From NCBI GenBank assembly GCA_036268995.1, contig DATATB010000127.1:17589-81588 (forward strand): a stretch of 64,000 nucleotides of DNA, in the 5' to 3' direction. Each line of letters begins with the position of its first letter. The first letter of the stretch is position 1. Source of the stretch: DATATB01 sp036268995. Its GTDB lineage: Bacteria; Planctomycetota; Planctomycetia; Pirellulales; PNKZ01. The notes beneath the pieces are model-generated. The model had not been told where the DNA came from, ran no database searches, and worked only from the letters and a program-made list of their open reading frames with translations. The position numbers and the translations under genes were made by a program. Positions 49,576-58,618 of the stretch are shown here, piece after piece.

Positions 49576-50417
49576 GATTCTCTTCCGCGCACAGTCAGCC
49601 GAGCGATAATCATCAAAGAAAGCACGCCCGCGGTAATCAATAGCGACGCGCCCCAGGCCATCTGCCGCCAGTCGGCATAGGGGCTCAGCGCGTAGTTGTA
49701 AATTGTCACCGTCAGATTTGCGGTCGGCTGGCCCAGCGAGCGGACGGAATACGGGCTGTTTAGCGCCGTAAACAACAGCGGGGCCGATTCGCCGCTGACC
49801 CGGGCCACGGCCAGCAAGATGCCGGTCAGCAGCCCGCTCTTGGCCGCGCGGAACACGATGCCCAGCGTGACTTTCCACCGCGGCGAGCCCAGGGCCAAGG
49901 CCGCCTCGCGCAAGCTGTCGGGCACCATGTACAGCATGTCTTCGGTCGTGCGCGTGACGACCGGCAAAATGATGATCGCCAGCGCCACGGCCCCGGCCAG
50001 GCCGGAAAAGTGCCCCATTGGCACGACCACCAAGGCGTAGACGAACACGCCGATCAGGATCGACGGCGTGCCCATCAGCACGTTGGCCGCAAAGCGGACC
50101 GCCGGCGCGACGGCCGACGTCTTGCCGAATTCGGCCAGGAACACGCCGGCCAGCAGACCGATCGGCACACCCACGAGCGTGGCCACGCCGGTCATCAGCA
50201 CGGTGCCGCAGATTGCATTGAACAGCCCGCCGCCGGTCACGCCCGGCGGCACCGGCAGGTGGGTCAGGAAAGTCCAATTAATGGCGCTGGCGCCGTTGGC
50301 CAGGATCACGCACAAGATCCAGGCCAAGGCCACGAGGCCGATCATAGCCGAGGCCGTGGCAATGACTTTGACCAGCCGGTCGCTTGCGCGGCGCAGCGCG
50401 ATGGAGCGCGGTTTCAT
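49569..50417 (-). CDS. pstA: Phosphate ABC transporter permease PstA
   Basis: 282 residues from the ATG at 50417, which overlaps the pstC stop (ATGA). Six membrane helices. Typical stretches are VGVPIGLLAGVFLAEFG, RFAANVLMGTPSILIGVFVYALVV, and the permease loop TRTTEDMLYMVPDSLREAALALGSPRWKVTLGIVFRAA. ESAPLLFTAL is the family's C-terminal block. Forms the channel with PstC. Confidence 0.95.
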   Translation of the reverse strand: MKPRSIALRRASDRLVKVIATASAMIGLVALAWILCVILANGASAINWTFLTHLPVPPGVTGGGLFNAICGTVLMTGVATLVGVPIGLLAGVFLAEFGKTSAVAPAVRFAANVLMGTPSILIGVFVYALVVVPMGHFSGLAGAVALAIIILPVVTRTTEDMLYMVPDSLREAALALGSPRWKVTLGIVFRAAKSGLLTGILLAVARVSGESAPLLFTALNSPYSVRSLGQPTANLTVTIYNYALSPYADWRQMAWGASLLITAGVLSLMIIARLTVRGRESW

Positions 50418-51421
50418 CGCCGGGCCCCCTTGGGCGTCATCCGCCGCAGCCACAAGTGAGCGGCCGCCTGAAACACCAGGGTCAGCAGGAACAGCACCAG
50501 GCCCAGCTCGACCAGCGCACTGCGATACATCTCCTCCGAGGCCTCGTTAAACTCGTTGGCCAAAGTGGACGAGATCGTGTTGCCGGCCGCGAACAGCGAG
50601 GCCGAAATCTTGTGGTTGTTGCCGATCACGAACGTCACGGCCATGGTCTCGCCGATGGCCCGGCCCAGCCCCAGGAACGTGGCTCCGACGATGCCGCGCA
50701 GGCCGTAGGGAATCGTGACTTGCCGCGTAACTTCCCAGGTGGTCGCCCCCATGCCGTAGGCCGATTCCTTGAGCATCGGCGGCGTCATGCGAAACACGTC
50801 GCGCGTCACGGCGCAGATATACGGCAAGATCATCAAGGCCAGAATGATGCCGGCGGTGAGCACGCCGATGCCGATCATCGGCGGCTCGAACAAGCGGATG
50901 CCGCCGGAAATCTCGTACAGTGCCGGCTGCACGTATTTGGCCATGAACGGCGCAAACACGAACAGGCCCCACATGCCGTAAATAATGCTAGGCACGGCCG
51001 CCAGTAGTTCCAGTCCCATGCCCACGAAATGGCTCAGCCGCGGCGGCGCCAAGTCCACCAAAAACAGCGCCGTCACCAGGCTCAGCGGCACGGCCAGCAG
51101 CATGGCGATCAGCGTCGAGACGACCGTGCCGTAAATGCTGCTGAGGGCGCCGAAATCCTGAATCACCGGGTTCCAGGCATTGGAGGTCAAAAATCCCAGC
51201 CCGAAACGTTCGATCGACAATTGCGAATGCCGCACCAGCTCCAGCAGAATGCCGGCCACCACCAGCACGACCACAAAAGCACAAGCGGCCGTGGCCCAAT
51301 GAAAGACGAGGTCTGACAGGCTCGAGCGCGCGGCTCGCCGGTTGCCGCGCGGGCGCGGTGGCCCAGCGGCCATCGCCGTCTCGGCGGCCGGGGCCATCAG
51401 TGGCGTACCAGTTTCCGACAA
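50414..51421 (-). CDS. pstC: Phosphate ABC transporter permease PstC
   Basis: 335 residues from a TTG at 51421 with GGAGACG upstream; an ATG at 51397 is the alternative. A hydrophilic leader is followed by six helices, with PLSLVTALFLVDLAPPRL, LLAAVPSIIYGMWGLFVFAPF, DVFRMTPPMLKESAYGMGATTWEVTRQVTIP and GRAIGETMAVTFVIGN. Between pstS and this gene (51422-51474) lie three short GCGCGATCGCC-type repeats. Confidence 0.95.
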   Translation of the reverse strand: MSETGTPLMAPAAETAMAAGPPRPRGNRRAARSSLSDLVFHWATAACAFVVVLVVAGILLELVRHSQLSIERFGLGFLTSNAWNPVIQDFGALSSIYGTVVSTLIAMLLAVPLSLVTALFLVDLAPPRLSHFVGMGLELLAAVPSIIYGMWGLFVFAPFMAKYVQPALYEISGGIRLFEPPMIGIGVLTAGIILALMILPYICAVTRDVFRMTPPMLKESAYGMGATTWEVTRQVTIPYGLRGIVGATFLGLGRAIGETMAVTFVIGNNHKISASLFAAGNTISSTLANEFNEASEEMYRSALVELGLVLFLLTLVFQAAAHLWLRRMTPKGARR

Positions 51422-51474
51422 GGCTCGTCTCCGCGGTCTTTAGTGCGCGATCGCCCTTAACGCGCAATCGCCTT

Positions 51475-52518
51475 TTAGCGCGCGATTGGCTTTCCGCCCG
51501 ATCGCAGGTGCCGGTCCCAACTCGCCTCGACGAGATCGACCACCTGGCTGGGCATCGGCACGTAGTGCCGCGATTCGGCGTCAGCCGGGCCATGCCGGTA
51601 GCACCAATCGAAAAACTTGAGCATGACCGACGTCTTTTGCGCGTCGGTCGATTCTTTGTGCAGCAAAATGAACGAGGCTCCCGTGATCGGCCAACTCGCC
51701 TCGCCCGGCTGGTCCACCAGCACCAGGTAAAAGCCGGGCGCATGTTGCCAATCGGCATTGGCGGCGGCCGCCTGGAAGGTCTTGATCGTCGGCTCGACGA
51801 ACTTGCCGGAACGGTTCTTGAGCTGCACGTGCGCCATGTTGTTTTGCAGCGCATAAGCATACTCGACGTAGCCGATCGAGCCGTCGATGTTTTCGACGTA
51901 AGCCGCGACGCCCTCATTGCCCTTGCCGCCCCAACGGGCCGCGTTGGGCCAGTCGACGGCCTTGTCGGCCCCCACCTTCGATTTCCACTCGGACGACACG
52001 GCGGACAAGTAGCTGGTGAACATCCAGGTAGTGCCCGAACCATCGGCCCGACGCACGACCGCTACGTCCTGCTTTGGCAGCTTCAGGTCGGGATTCTCCG
52101 CCCGGAGGCGCTCGTCATCCCAGCTTTTGATTTCGCCCAGGTAGAGTGCGGCCAGTAGCTCGGGCGTCAGCCGCAACTTGCCCGGCCCGACGCCTGCGAC
52201 GTGCACCACCGGCACCACGCCGCCGACCACCATCGGAAACTGCACGAGCCCGGCCTGCTCCAATTCCTCGGCTGTCAGCGGCGCATCGGACGCGCCGAAG
52301 TCGACGGTTTTATTTTTGATCTTGCTAATGCCGCCGCCCGAGCCGATCGACTGGTAATTGATCTGCACGGCCGACAGGCCTTCGTACGTGTGGGCCCAGC
52401 GAGAATAGAGGGGATATGGGAACGTCGCCCCCGCCCCCGTGATCGCCACCGGGGCCGGCCCGCAGCCCGCGATCAGGGCCAGCAATCCGAGCGGCAGAAT
52501 GATGCCTGGTTTCCTCAT
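51475..52518 (-). CDS. pstS: Phosphate-binding lipoprotein PstS
   Basis: 347 residues. Lipoprotein signal (IILPLGLLALIAGC). Binding motifs: GAGATFPYPLYSRWAHTY, YQSIGSGGGISKIKNKTVDFGASDAPL, RRADGSGTTWMFTSYLS and GSIGYVEYAYAL. It captures phosphate in the periplasm and delivers it to PstCA. A GAGACG-type ribosome site precedes the ATG. First gene of the pst operon; I found no convincing Pho box upstream. Confidence 0.96.
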   Translation of the reverse strand: MRKPGIILPLGLLALIAGCGPAPVAITGAGATFPYPLYSRWAHTYEGLSAVQINYQSIGSGGGISKIKNKTVDFGASDAPLTAEELEQAGLVQFPMVVGGVVPVVHVAGVGPGKLRLTPELLAALYLGEIKSWDDERLRAENPDLKLPKQDVAVVRRADGSGTTWMFTSYLSAVSSEWKSKVGADKAVDWPNAARWGGKGNEGVAAYVENIDGSIGYVEYAYALQNNMAHVQLKNRSGKFVEPTIKTFQAAAANADWQHAPGFYLVLVDQPGEASWPITGASFILLHKESTDAQKTSVMLKFFDWCYRHGPADAESRHYVPMPSQVVDLVEASWDRHLRSGGKPIAR

Positions 52519-52793
52519 CGACGAAGCGTCTCCTGGTTGCGGAACACGGGTTGCTAGCCGTCCGCCGATCCTAAGCCTGCCATGTTAGCGGTTGATTAAT
52601 ATTGTGCTAGCCTTCGGCAAAACCGCGGATCGCAAAACCCGGCCGCTGCGACGGTTAGGCGATCCAGGAAAAAAGAAGGCTCCGGTCAAAGCCACCCCCC
52701 CGGCATCGCCGCCCGCACAGCCCGGCGCCGGCCACGTGCCGCAGATGTGGCGGCGTTATAGGGGAGCGAGGAAGGGACAGAAGGCCAAAGCAA

Positions 52794-52938
52794 TTTGAAC
52801 AGAAGGTCGCGAAGAGCGCTAAGAACGAAGCGCAGGACGGAAGAACGGCGTTACTGTGACGCCAGCAGCTCCCACCTGGCTGACCTTCCTTTTCCTCTTC
52901 GTCGCCTTCTTAGCGCTCTTTGCGATCTTCTGTTCAAA
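52794..52938. repeat. Inverted repeat (family F) of the AGAGCGCTAAGAA type
   Basis: Arms of 32 bases (52794-52825 and 52907-52938) match except at two positions. They start TTTGAACAGAAG and end AGAGCGCTAAGAA. The loop is 81 bases. It resembles the AACAGAAGATCGCAAAGAGC repeats of planctomycetes. Confidence 0.7.
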
Positions 52939-52949
52939 GGGATTTAAAA

Positions 52950-53004
52950 CTCCGGTCGCTGACGCTCCCCCTCGGCCTGAGCTCGGGCCGAAGGCCGGCT
53001 CGCC
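52950..53004. repeat. Dispersed palindromic repeat (family A), interrupted copy
   Basis: CTCCGGTCGCTGACGCTCCC and GGCTCGCC are the two ends of one family A unit. Between them lies a palindrome (CTCGGCC...GGCCGAAG). Confidence 0.55.
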
Positions 53005-53032
53005 AGCCGTTTAGCGACTGCTCGCTCGCCGG

Positions 53033-54346
53033 TCACGACAACATGTCGGCCAGCGGCTGGCCTTCGCTCAGTTTGATGGGCCGGCCGATGGCGGCCATTT
53101 CTTCGTGCGCCGGATTGATGCCTAGGGCTGTCAGCACTGTCGCGTGCAGGTCAGCAATGCTCGTGCCCTGCGCGGACGACAGCCGTTTGCCTTCCGGATC
53201 GGTCTGGCCGCGCACGTGGCCGCCGCGGATGCGGCCGCCGGCTACCAGCATGCTAAAGCCGTGCGGCCAGTGATCGCGCCCCTCGAGCCGATTGATTTGC
53301 GGGGTGCGACCGAATTCGCCTCCGCACATGACGATCGTCTTTTCCAGCAATCCCCGGCGGCGCAGGTCGGCCAGCAGCCCGGCGATGGCCGGATCGAGCG
53401 TGGCCACGCGCTCTCGCTGGGTTTCGTGGTTGTTTGTATGGGTGTCCCAACCCGTGAGCGTCACCTCGACGCAGCGCACGCCGACTTCGATCAACCGCCG
53501 CGCGGCCAGGCAACCCCGGCCAAAGGGCGTGTCGCCGTAGCTGGCTCGCAACGCGGCTGGCTCTTCGAGCACCTCGAACGCGGCCAACTGTTCGGACGTC
53601 ATCATTTGCCGCGCCCGGGCGATCAGCGGGGCGTGCAGCGTCGACTCGACCTGCCGCGCCCGGCCGACGGCGAATGCCGCGTCCACCACGCGCTGATCGG
53701 CCAACCGCCTGGCGATGCGCGCGGCATCCACCGCAGCGGTAATGTCGGGCACCTTGTTCTTGGGGTCGCCCGTCTGGAACGCGTCGTACTGATTGCCCAG
53801 CAAGCCGCCGCGGCCCGGCCACTGCTGGCTCAGGATAGAAACATGCCGCGGGATTTCCGTTCTTCCCACGTCCAGTTGATGGCAGCAAATCGCGCCGATC
53901 GACGGATGCACGACGGTCGGGTCGGGCCGATATCCGGTCTTGACCAGGTACGTGCCGCGCTGATGGTCTCCCTCCTTGCTCACCAGGTTGCGCACCAAAG
54001 CCGCGGAGTCCAGTTGCGCGGAGAGCTGCTCGAACCCTGCGGCCAATTGCACGCCGCGCACCGCCGTGTCGATCGCCCGGCTGCCGCCGGCAATCGATCG
54101 GCCCGGGTGCGGGTCGAACGTTTCGAGCTGGCTAGGGCCACCAGCCAGCCACAGCAGAATCAACGACTGCGCCGGCTGGCGTGGCCGCCGTTCGGCCTGC
54201 TCGGCCAGCAGTTGTGCCGCCGGTGTCAGCCAGCCAATCGTGCCGGCCGCCAGGGTGCCCAACCACTGCCGCCGGTCGAACTCCGGTGCCAAAGCCCACG
54301 GACTGCGGTCCGTGGGTTTACTACAAACATGCGTCAATGATTCCAT
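53033..54346 (-). CDS. DUF1501 secreted protein
   Basis: 437 residues from the ATG at 54346. The N-terminus has RRQWLGTLAAGTIGWLTPAAQLLA, a Tat-like export signal (RRQWLG). DUF1501 blocks follow: LILLWLAGGPSQLETFDPHPG, GTYLVKTGYRPDPTVVHPSIG, GWDTHTNNHETQRERVATLDPAIAGLL, and VMCGGEFGRTPQINRLEGRDHWP. The fold is related to alkaline phosphatases and sulfatases. Its start overlaps the DUF1549/1553 stop by 13 bases, the standard pairing in Planctomycetota, and no function is established for the pair. Confidence 0.9.
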   Translation of the reverse strand: MESLTHVCSKPTDRSPWALAPEFDRRQWLGTLAAGTIGWLTPAAQLLAEQAERRPRQPAQSLILLWLAGGPSQLETFDPHPGRSIAGGSRAIDTAVRGVQLAAGFEQLSAQLDSAALVRNLVSKEGDHQRGTYLVKTGYRPDPTVVHPSIGAICCHQLDVGRTEIPRHVSILSQQWPGRGGLLGNQYDAFQTGDPKNKVPDITAAVDAARIARRLADQRVVDAAFAVGRARQVESTLHAPLIARARQMMTSEQLAAFEVLEEPAALRASYGDTPFGRGCLAARRLIEVGVRCVEVTLTGWDTHTNNHETQRERVATLDPAIAGLLADLRRRGLLEKTIVMCGGEFGRTPQINRLEGRDHWPHGFSMLVAGGRIRGGHVRGQTDPEGKRLSSAQGTSIADLHATVLTALGINPAHEEMAAIGRPIKLSEGQPLADMLS

Positions 54347-55974
54347 GAGAATTCCACCGAGTTGATCAGCGTCCAGCACAAGTCTTCCAGTTGGGCGGCT
54401 CGCTGCTTGCGATGGCTGCCGGCCAATTGCTCGACAAAATGCGCGGCTTCCGGCGGTGTCGGCCGGCGCGACAAGACGGCCAGATACGCCACTTCCACCG
54501 CCTCGCGATCGTTGGCGGCCAGCAGGGCAATTTGCGACGAGGCATTCTGCAAGGGATTGTTGCGGGTCCGATTGTGGACCATTTCGCCGTTCATCAGCAT
54601 CAGCCGCTGCGGAATCGTGGCTCCGACGTCGGTCAGTTCATTGTCGCCGGCATCGCCGAAGCGGGCCGTGAATTGATTCTGCTCGATCAGCACTTGCAGC
54701 CGCAACAACAGATGCGTCTCGCGGTCGAGCGTCTCCAGCGAGGCCGCTTGCTCGATCGCGCCGGCTACCTGCTCGCTGCGCAGCCGCCGCAACGGAAACG
54801 CAGCCCACGCGGCTTCGTGCTCGGGCGTGATCTCGTGACCGGGCACCGCCGGATTGGCCTGGCTGCCGAGCCGAAACACTTCGCTGGCCGTAATCAGCCG
54901 AACGAGTCGACGCAAATCGAACCCGTGCGCGGCGAAATCGTCGGCCAGGATCGCCAGGGCCGGCGGAACAGGCTGGCCAGCGCGAAGATCGTCCACCGGC
55001 TCCACCAGCCCACGACCGAAGATCAGAGCCCAGACGCGATTGGTGATCGCGCGCGAAAAGTGCTCGTTGTGCGGATCGGTGACCCAAGCGGCCAGCCGCT
55101 CGCGCGCACCGCCCTGCTCCGGCAACCGGTCCGAATCGAAAGGCACCTGGGCCGCAACCTTGCGCAGCTTTCCGCTCGTACGGTCTTCGACCTCCAGCGG
55201 CCGATTGCCCGGATCGTCGCCAATGCCGGTGAAGCGCTGGCGCGTGCCGGCGAAAAATGCAGCCAGCCCTTCGAAGTCGGATTGCTTCCAGCGCTCGAAG
55301 GGATGGTCGTGGCACTCGGCACAATCGATGCGCACGCCCAAGAATGCCCGCGAAACACGCGCGGCCAGCTTCCGCTCGTCGACGTGAAAATTCTGCTGGT
55401 CGGGATCGATGGTATAGGCCAAAAAATTGGTTGCCGGCTGGCTGGTGGCAAAGCCGCTGGAAGTGATCAACTCGCGCACCAGTGCGTCGTACGGGCGGCC
55501 GTCGCGCAGTTGATCGGAAAGCCATCGCGCGAGTCGCCGCCGCCGATAAAAAATAAAAGGCCCGCTGTCGCTGCCGACGTAAGCCCGCGCCAGCCGCTCG
55601 GCAAAATAATCGTGGTACCGCGTATCGCTCAGCAGGCCATCGACCCAGCGATCGAGCCGCGCGGCGGGGGCGCTGGCTTCCAGTGCCCGCACTTCTTCCA
55701 GGGATGGAATCGTGCCCATCAAGCCCAGCGCCAGGCGCCGGGCCACGAGCAGGTCATTGGCTGCCGCGGCCGGCACCAGGTGCTTGTCGGCCCAATCCTT
55801 CCGAAAGGCCGCGTTCACGCGCTCGAGCGTGTGGCGAAAGTCGTCGTCGCCGACGGCGGCGCCGCGCATCGGCCGGCCGCGGTCCGCTCGCTGGCCCGGG
55901 CGCGGCATGTTCGCCGCCACCGTCACCAGTCCGCAGCCGCAGAGCAGCACGAACAGTAGATTTCGCTTCCACAC
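54334..55974 (-). CDS. DUF1549/DUF1553 secreted protein with CxxCH motif
   Basis: 546 residues. Signal peptide (NLLFVLLCGCGLVTVAA). DUF1549 part: RLALGLMGTIPSLEEVRAL, RWVDGLLSDTRYHDYFAERLARAYVG, and CAECHDHPFERWKQSDF, a CxxCH heme-type motif that is a conserved feature of this domain. DUF1553 part: RERLAAWVTDPHNEHFSRAITNRVWALIFGRGLVEPVDDLR, RLRSEQVAGAI, LMLMNGEMVHNR and LCWTLINSVEFSWNH. First in a two-gene operon with DUF1501. A role with extracellular polymer is often proposed but not shown here. Confidence 0.9.
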   Translation of the reverse strand: MWKRNLLFVLLCGCGLVTVAANMPRPGQRADRGRPMRGAAVGDDDFRHTLERVNAAFRKDWADKHLVPAAAANDLLVARRLALGLMGTIPSLEEVRALEASAPAARLDRWVDGLLSDTRYHDYFAERLARAYVGSDSGPFIFYRRRRLARWLSDQLRDGRPYDALVRELITSSGFATSQPATNFLAYTIDPDQQNFHVDERKLAARVSRAFLGVRIDCAECHDHPFERWKQSDFEGLAAFFAGTRQRFTGIGDDPGNRPLEVEDRTSGKLRKVAAQVPFDSDRLPEQGGARERLAAWVTDPHNEHFSRAITNRVWALIFGRGLVEPVDDLRAGQPVPPALAILADDFAAHGFDLRRLVRLITASEVFRLGSQANPAVPGHEITPEHEAAWAAFPLRRLRSEQVAGAIEQAASLETLDRETHLLLRLQVLIEQNQFTARFGDAGDNELTDVGATIPQRLMLMNGEMVHNRTRNNPLQNASSQIALLAANDREAVEVAYLAVLSRRPTPPEAAHFVEQLAGSHRKQRAAQLEDLCWTLINSVEFSWNH

Positions 55975-56146
55975 GACGGTTTAACGCCTTTTGATTCACG
56001 AGCATGCCCACGACTCGTTTTATACCCCCGGCGGCCGGCCCTGGGCTTCAAGAAAATTTCCCGACACCCGGCCAATCGCCCCGGGGTATCTTAAGGCGAC
56101 CTCGTGGCGGTGAGTCCGAGGAGTCCCCCCGTCCGAATTTTCGTCC

Positions 56147-57334
56147 ATGCACGCGACGCCAGCTACCACCGATCCGGCCGTCGAATTGCTCGTGGCTGCG
56201 GACGACCTGCCCGTTCTCGAACTAGCACCTGACGATCGCCGGCCGCATTTCATCGTTCGCGCCTGGCGGCTCGTGACGTCGCTGGCCAATTGGCTGCTGG
56301 GACTGGCGGCGATCGTCGTCGGCCTGTCGTTAGCCTCCAGCGTGCCGCTGGTGCAGTTTCTGACGTTGGGTTATCTGCTGGAAGCCAGCGGCCGCGTGGT
56401 GCGCACCGGCCGGGTCCGCGACGGGCTGATCGGCGTGCGGCCCGCCGCCAGGCTGGGCGGCATGGTGTTGGGATGCTGGCTGGTGCTGCTGCCGGTGCGG
56501 CTCGTGCGCTCGCTGGCCACCAGTGCTCAGCTCGTCGATCCGGGCGGCCCAAAGGAGCGGGCCTGGTTCATCGCTTGGGCCGTGGTCGTGTCGCTGGCCA
56601 TGCTGCATTTGATCGGCGCACTGGTCCGCGGCGGCCGGTTGCGGCATTTCTTGTGGCCGGCGCCGCTGCGTGTGCTGCGGCTGATCTTGCGGCGTGGAGC
56701 ACTGGCCGAAGCGCGCGATGCAACCTGTGATTTCGTGGTCGGCATGCGCTTGCCCTATTTTTTCTGGCTGGGAGTGCGCGGCTTCGTCGGCGGGCTCGTG
56801 TGGATTGTCGTGCCCGTCACGCTGATCGGCGCATCGCCGCGGGCGCCAGCGCTCGGACTGCTGGGCAGCCTGCTGCTGGCCGTCGTCGTGTTGTATCTGC
56901 CGTTTGCCCAGACGCGTTTCGCGGCCGAGAACCGCTTTCGGGCCATGTTCGAACTGCGGCCCCTACGGCAATGGTTCCGCCGCGCGCCGCTGGCGCTGGC
57001 CGGCGCGCTGGCGCTGATGCTCGCGCTGTCGCTGCCGCTGTATGTCTTCAAGATCGAACTGGTCCCGCGCGACGCAGCCTGGCTGCCGGGCCTGTTTTTC
57101 ATTGCCTTCGCCTTGCCCAGCCGCTTGCTCGTGGGCTGGGCCTGCGCGTATGCCCAGCGGCGGCCGCGGATGCGCCACTGGCTCGTGCGGCAATCGGCCC
57201 GGCTGGCGATGCTGGGGCTGGTGTTGGCCTATGTCGGCATCGTGTACTTCACGCAGTACACCTCTTGGTACGGCCTGGCCAGCCTGTACCAGCAGCACGC
57301 CTTCCTGCTGCCCGCCCCGTTCTTGAACTATTGA
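56147..57334 (+). CDS. Polytopic membrane protein (DUF4013-like)
   Basis: 395 residues with about eight hydrophobic helices (NWLLGLAAIVVGLSLA, FLTLGYLLEASGRVVRTG, GMVLGCWLVLLPVRLV, LLGSLLLAVVVLYLP, APLALAGALALMLALSLPLYV, LVLAYVGIVYFTQYTSWYG). The FLTLGYLLEASGRV block resembles DUF4013. No transporter or enzyme motif is seen. Stand-alone gene on the plus strand, divergent from the DUF1549/1553 gene. Confidence 0.7.
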   Translation: MHATPATTDPAVELLVAADDLPVLELAPDDRRPHFIVRAWRLVTSLANWLLGLAAIVVGLSLASSVPLVQFLTLGYLLEASGRVVRTGRVRDGLIGVRPAARLGGMVLGCWLVLLPVRLVRSLATSAQLVDPGGPKERAWFIAWAVVVSLAMLHLIGALVRGGRLRHFLWPAPLRVLRLILRRGALAEARDATCDFVVGMRLPYFFWLGVRGFVGGLVWIVVPVTLIGASPRAPALGLLGSLLLAVVVLYLPFAQTRFAAENRFRAMFELRPLRQWFRRAPLALAGALALMLALSLPLYVFKIELVPRDAAWLPGLFFIAFALPSRLLVGWACAYAQRRPRMRHWLVRQSARLAMLGLVLAYVGIVYFTQYTSWYGLASLYQQHAFLLPAPFLNY

Positions 57335-57422
57335 CCAGGGCTGCCCGCCTACATTGAATGAGCGCCCGCTGCGGGCGATGATGTGGGCAGGCGATTCCTC
57401 ATTCCCACCGCGGAGCGAGCCC

Positions 57423-57911
57423 ATGAAGCCCTTGGTCATTATACTCGCGCTGGCAGCGCTAGTGCTTCCCGTCGCGCTGCCGGCCGGCGGACAGGAGTCT
57501 GCAAAACCCCGTTCGCTCTGCAAGCCGGGATTTATTTTCATCGAACTCGTGACCGATCGCGTCGCCGAGTACATCGCGTTCTTCGAAAAGGTCAGCGATT
57601 TCAAAGTTTCGCGAAACGACGACGACTACGCCTGCCTGCGCAGCGAGCAGGGCGAGCTGGTATTCATGGAGCGGAAAGGCTTACCCGACGGTCATCCGAA
57701 CAAACGCCCGCCGGGCGACACCGGCCGCGGCTTGGGCATCGAGATCGTCGTGATCGTCGCCGACTTGGACCGGGCCTTTGCGAAATCGGCCGATTTCAAA
57801 CAGCAGGGGTGGAAGCTGTCGGCGGGCATCGGCCGCCGGCCGTGGGGCGCCCGCGACTTCCGCATCATTTCGCCCGACGGTTATTACTTGCGATTCTCCG
57901 AGCCGATGTGA
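57423..57911 (+). CDS. Secreted VOC (glyoxalase-type) protein
   Basis: 162 residues from the ATG at 57423, preceded by GGAGCGAG. Signal peptide (LVIILALAALVLPVALPAGG). The rest is one VOC fold: FIELVTDRVAEYIAFFEKVSDFKVSRNDDDYACLRSEQGELVFMER, IEIVVIVADLDRAFAK, and RPWGARDFRIISPDGYYLRFSE. VOC proteins bind a metal and include glyoxalases and resistance proteins; an exported one is unusual. The metal residues are partly present (Glu in VIELV-type strand and in the last strand). Possible partner of the next gene, 34 bases downstream. Confidence 0.75.
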   Translation: MKPLVIILALAALVLPVALPAGGQESAKPRSLCKPGFIFIELVTDRVAEYIAFFEKVSDFKVSRNDDDYACLRSEQGELVFMERKGLPDGHPNKRPPGDTGRGLGIEIVVIVADLDRAFAKSADFKQQGWKLSAGIGRRPWGARDFRIISPDGYYLRFSEPM

Positions 57912-57945
57912 TTTCGGCCGTGATGGCGATTGGGAGCATCGAACT

Positions 57946-58605
57946 GTGTTTCGGTTCAATTTCCACGGCGGCTTTTTGGATGGCCTGTCGCTGGTCAGCG
58001 GCAGAAACCACGAAGGCTTGCCATTACCGGGCCAGCGTTACGTGTTCCTTACCGACAGGGGGCGTGTCGGTGCCCGCTTCCGTGAGGCTTCGCCAGAGCG
58101 CGACGCGGAAATGAAGCGGCTCATTGACGAATCACCGCAACCCATTGACTTGGAGCAGTTGAAAGAATTTGCGGCGCGGCTCGAGCGGCTCGGCTCCCAG
58201 ATCTACGAAGTCACGCGGCGTGACGAGCGGCCGGACGAAATTGTCGTACACGTCAACTTCGTCGGCGAAGAGTCGGCGGGGACGACCGTCGGCGGTGCGA
58301 CCGATGATCCATACGTCGACTTGATTGCCGAGCTTCGTTTCCCAACCGGCCGACCGCACGCCGGCGACGTAGCGACATGCGACGCGCTTCTGGCCGAAAT
58401 GCTCCAATATTGTTCGTCGCCGATCCACGGCGGTTGCTCGTCGCCGACTTACGGCGTTGGCGATGGGCCGGGCGAGCTTCACATCATCACCCGCTGGGCC
58501 GACGAAGCCACCGGCCGCCAGCGGATCGTCGACGTACTCGGCCGCGTGCTGCCGGGAATCGAATTCACGATCACGGCCATCCACGGGCCGACCCCGAGTC
58601 CTTAA
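57946..58605 (+). CDS. Unknown protein
   Basis: 219 residues from the GTG at 57946, with GGGAG at suitable distance; an upstream in-frame reading to 57778 overlaps the VOC gene. No signal peptide. The sequence starts VFRFNFHGGFLDGLSLVSG and has an acidic/basic mixture with a helix (IDLEQLKEFAARLERLGSQIYEV). VHVNFVGEESAGT, ELHIITRWADEATGRQ and GIEFTITAIHGP look like strands. No family recognised. It is codirectional with and close to the VOC gene. Confidence 0.6.
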   Translation: MFRFNFHGGFLDGLSLVSGRNHEGLPLPGQRYVFLTDRGRVGARFREASPERDAEMKRLIDESPQPIDLEQLKEFAARLERLGSQIYEVTRRDERPDEIVVHVNFVGEESAGTTVGGATDDPYVDLIAELRFPTGRPHAGDVATCDALLAEMLQYCSSPIHGGCSSPTYGVGDGPGELHIITRWADEATGRQRIVDVLGRVLPGIEFTITAIHGPTPSP

Positions 58606-58618
58606 TTCAAAAAAGAAT

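Larger units (their letters stand above)
52519..53032. other. Intergenic region rich in dispersed repeats
   Basis: 514 bases between pstS and the DUF1501 gene. Two repeats are separately listed. A plus-strand frame at 52592-52798 is low-complexity Lys/Pro/Arg sequence with no ribosome site and is not called. Confidence 0.55.

Noticed and set aside
49576..50277. Upstream extension of the pstB reading frame
   Set aside because: It is out of frame with and inside pstA, which has all its membrane helices. The pstB ATG at 49575 fits the family N-terminus.
52519..52640. Pho box before pstS
   Set aside because: No pair of CTGTCAT-like repeats at 11-bp phase was found on the operon strand, only weak partial matches.
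52592..52798. 68-codon plus-strand open frame after the pst operon
   Set aside because: Low-complexity Lys/Pro/Arg sequence without a ribosome site, located in repeat-rich DNA.
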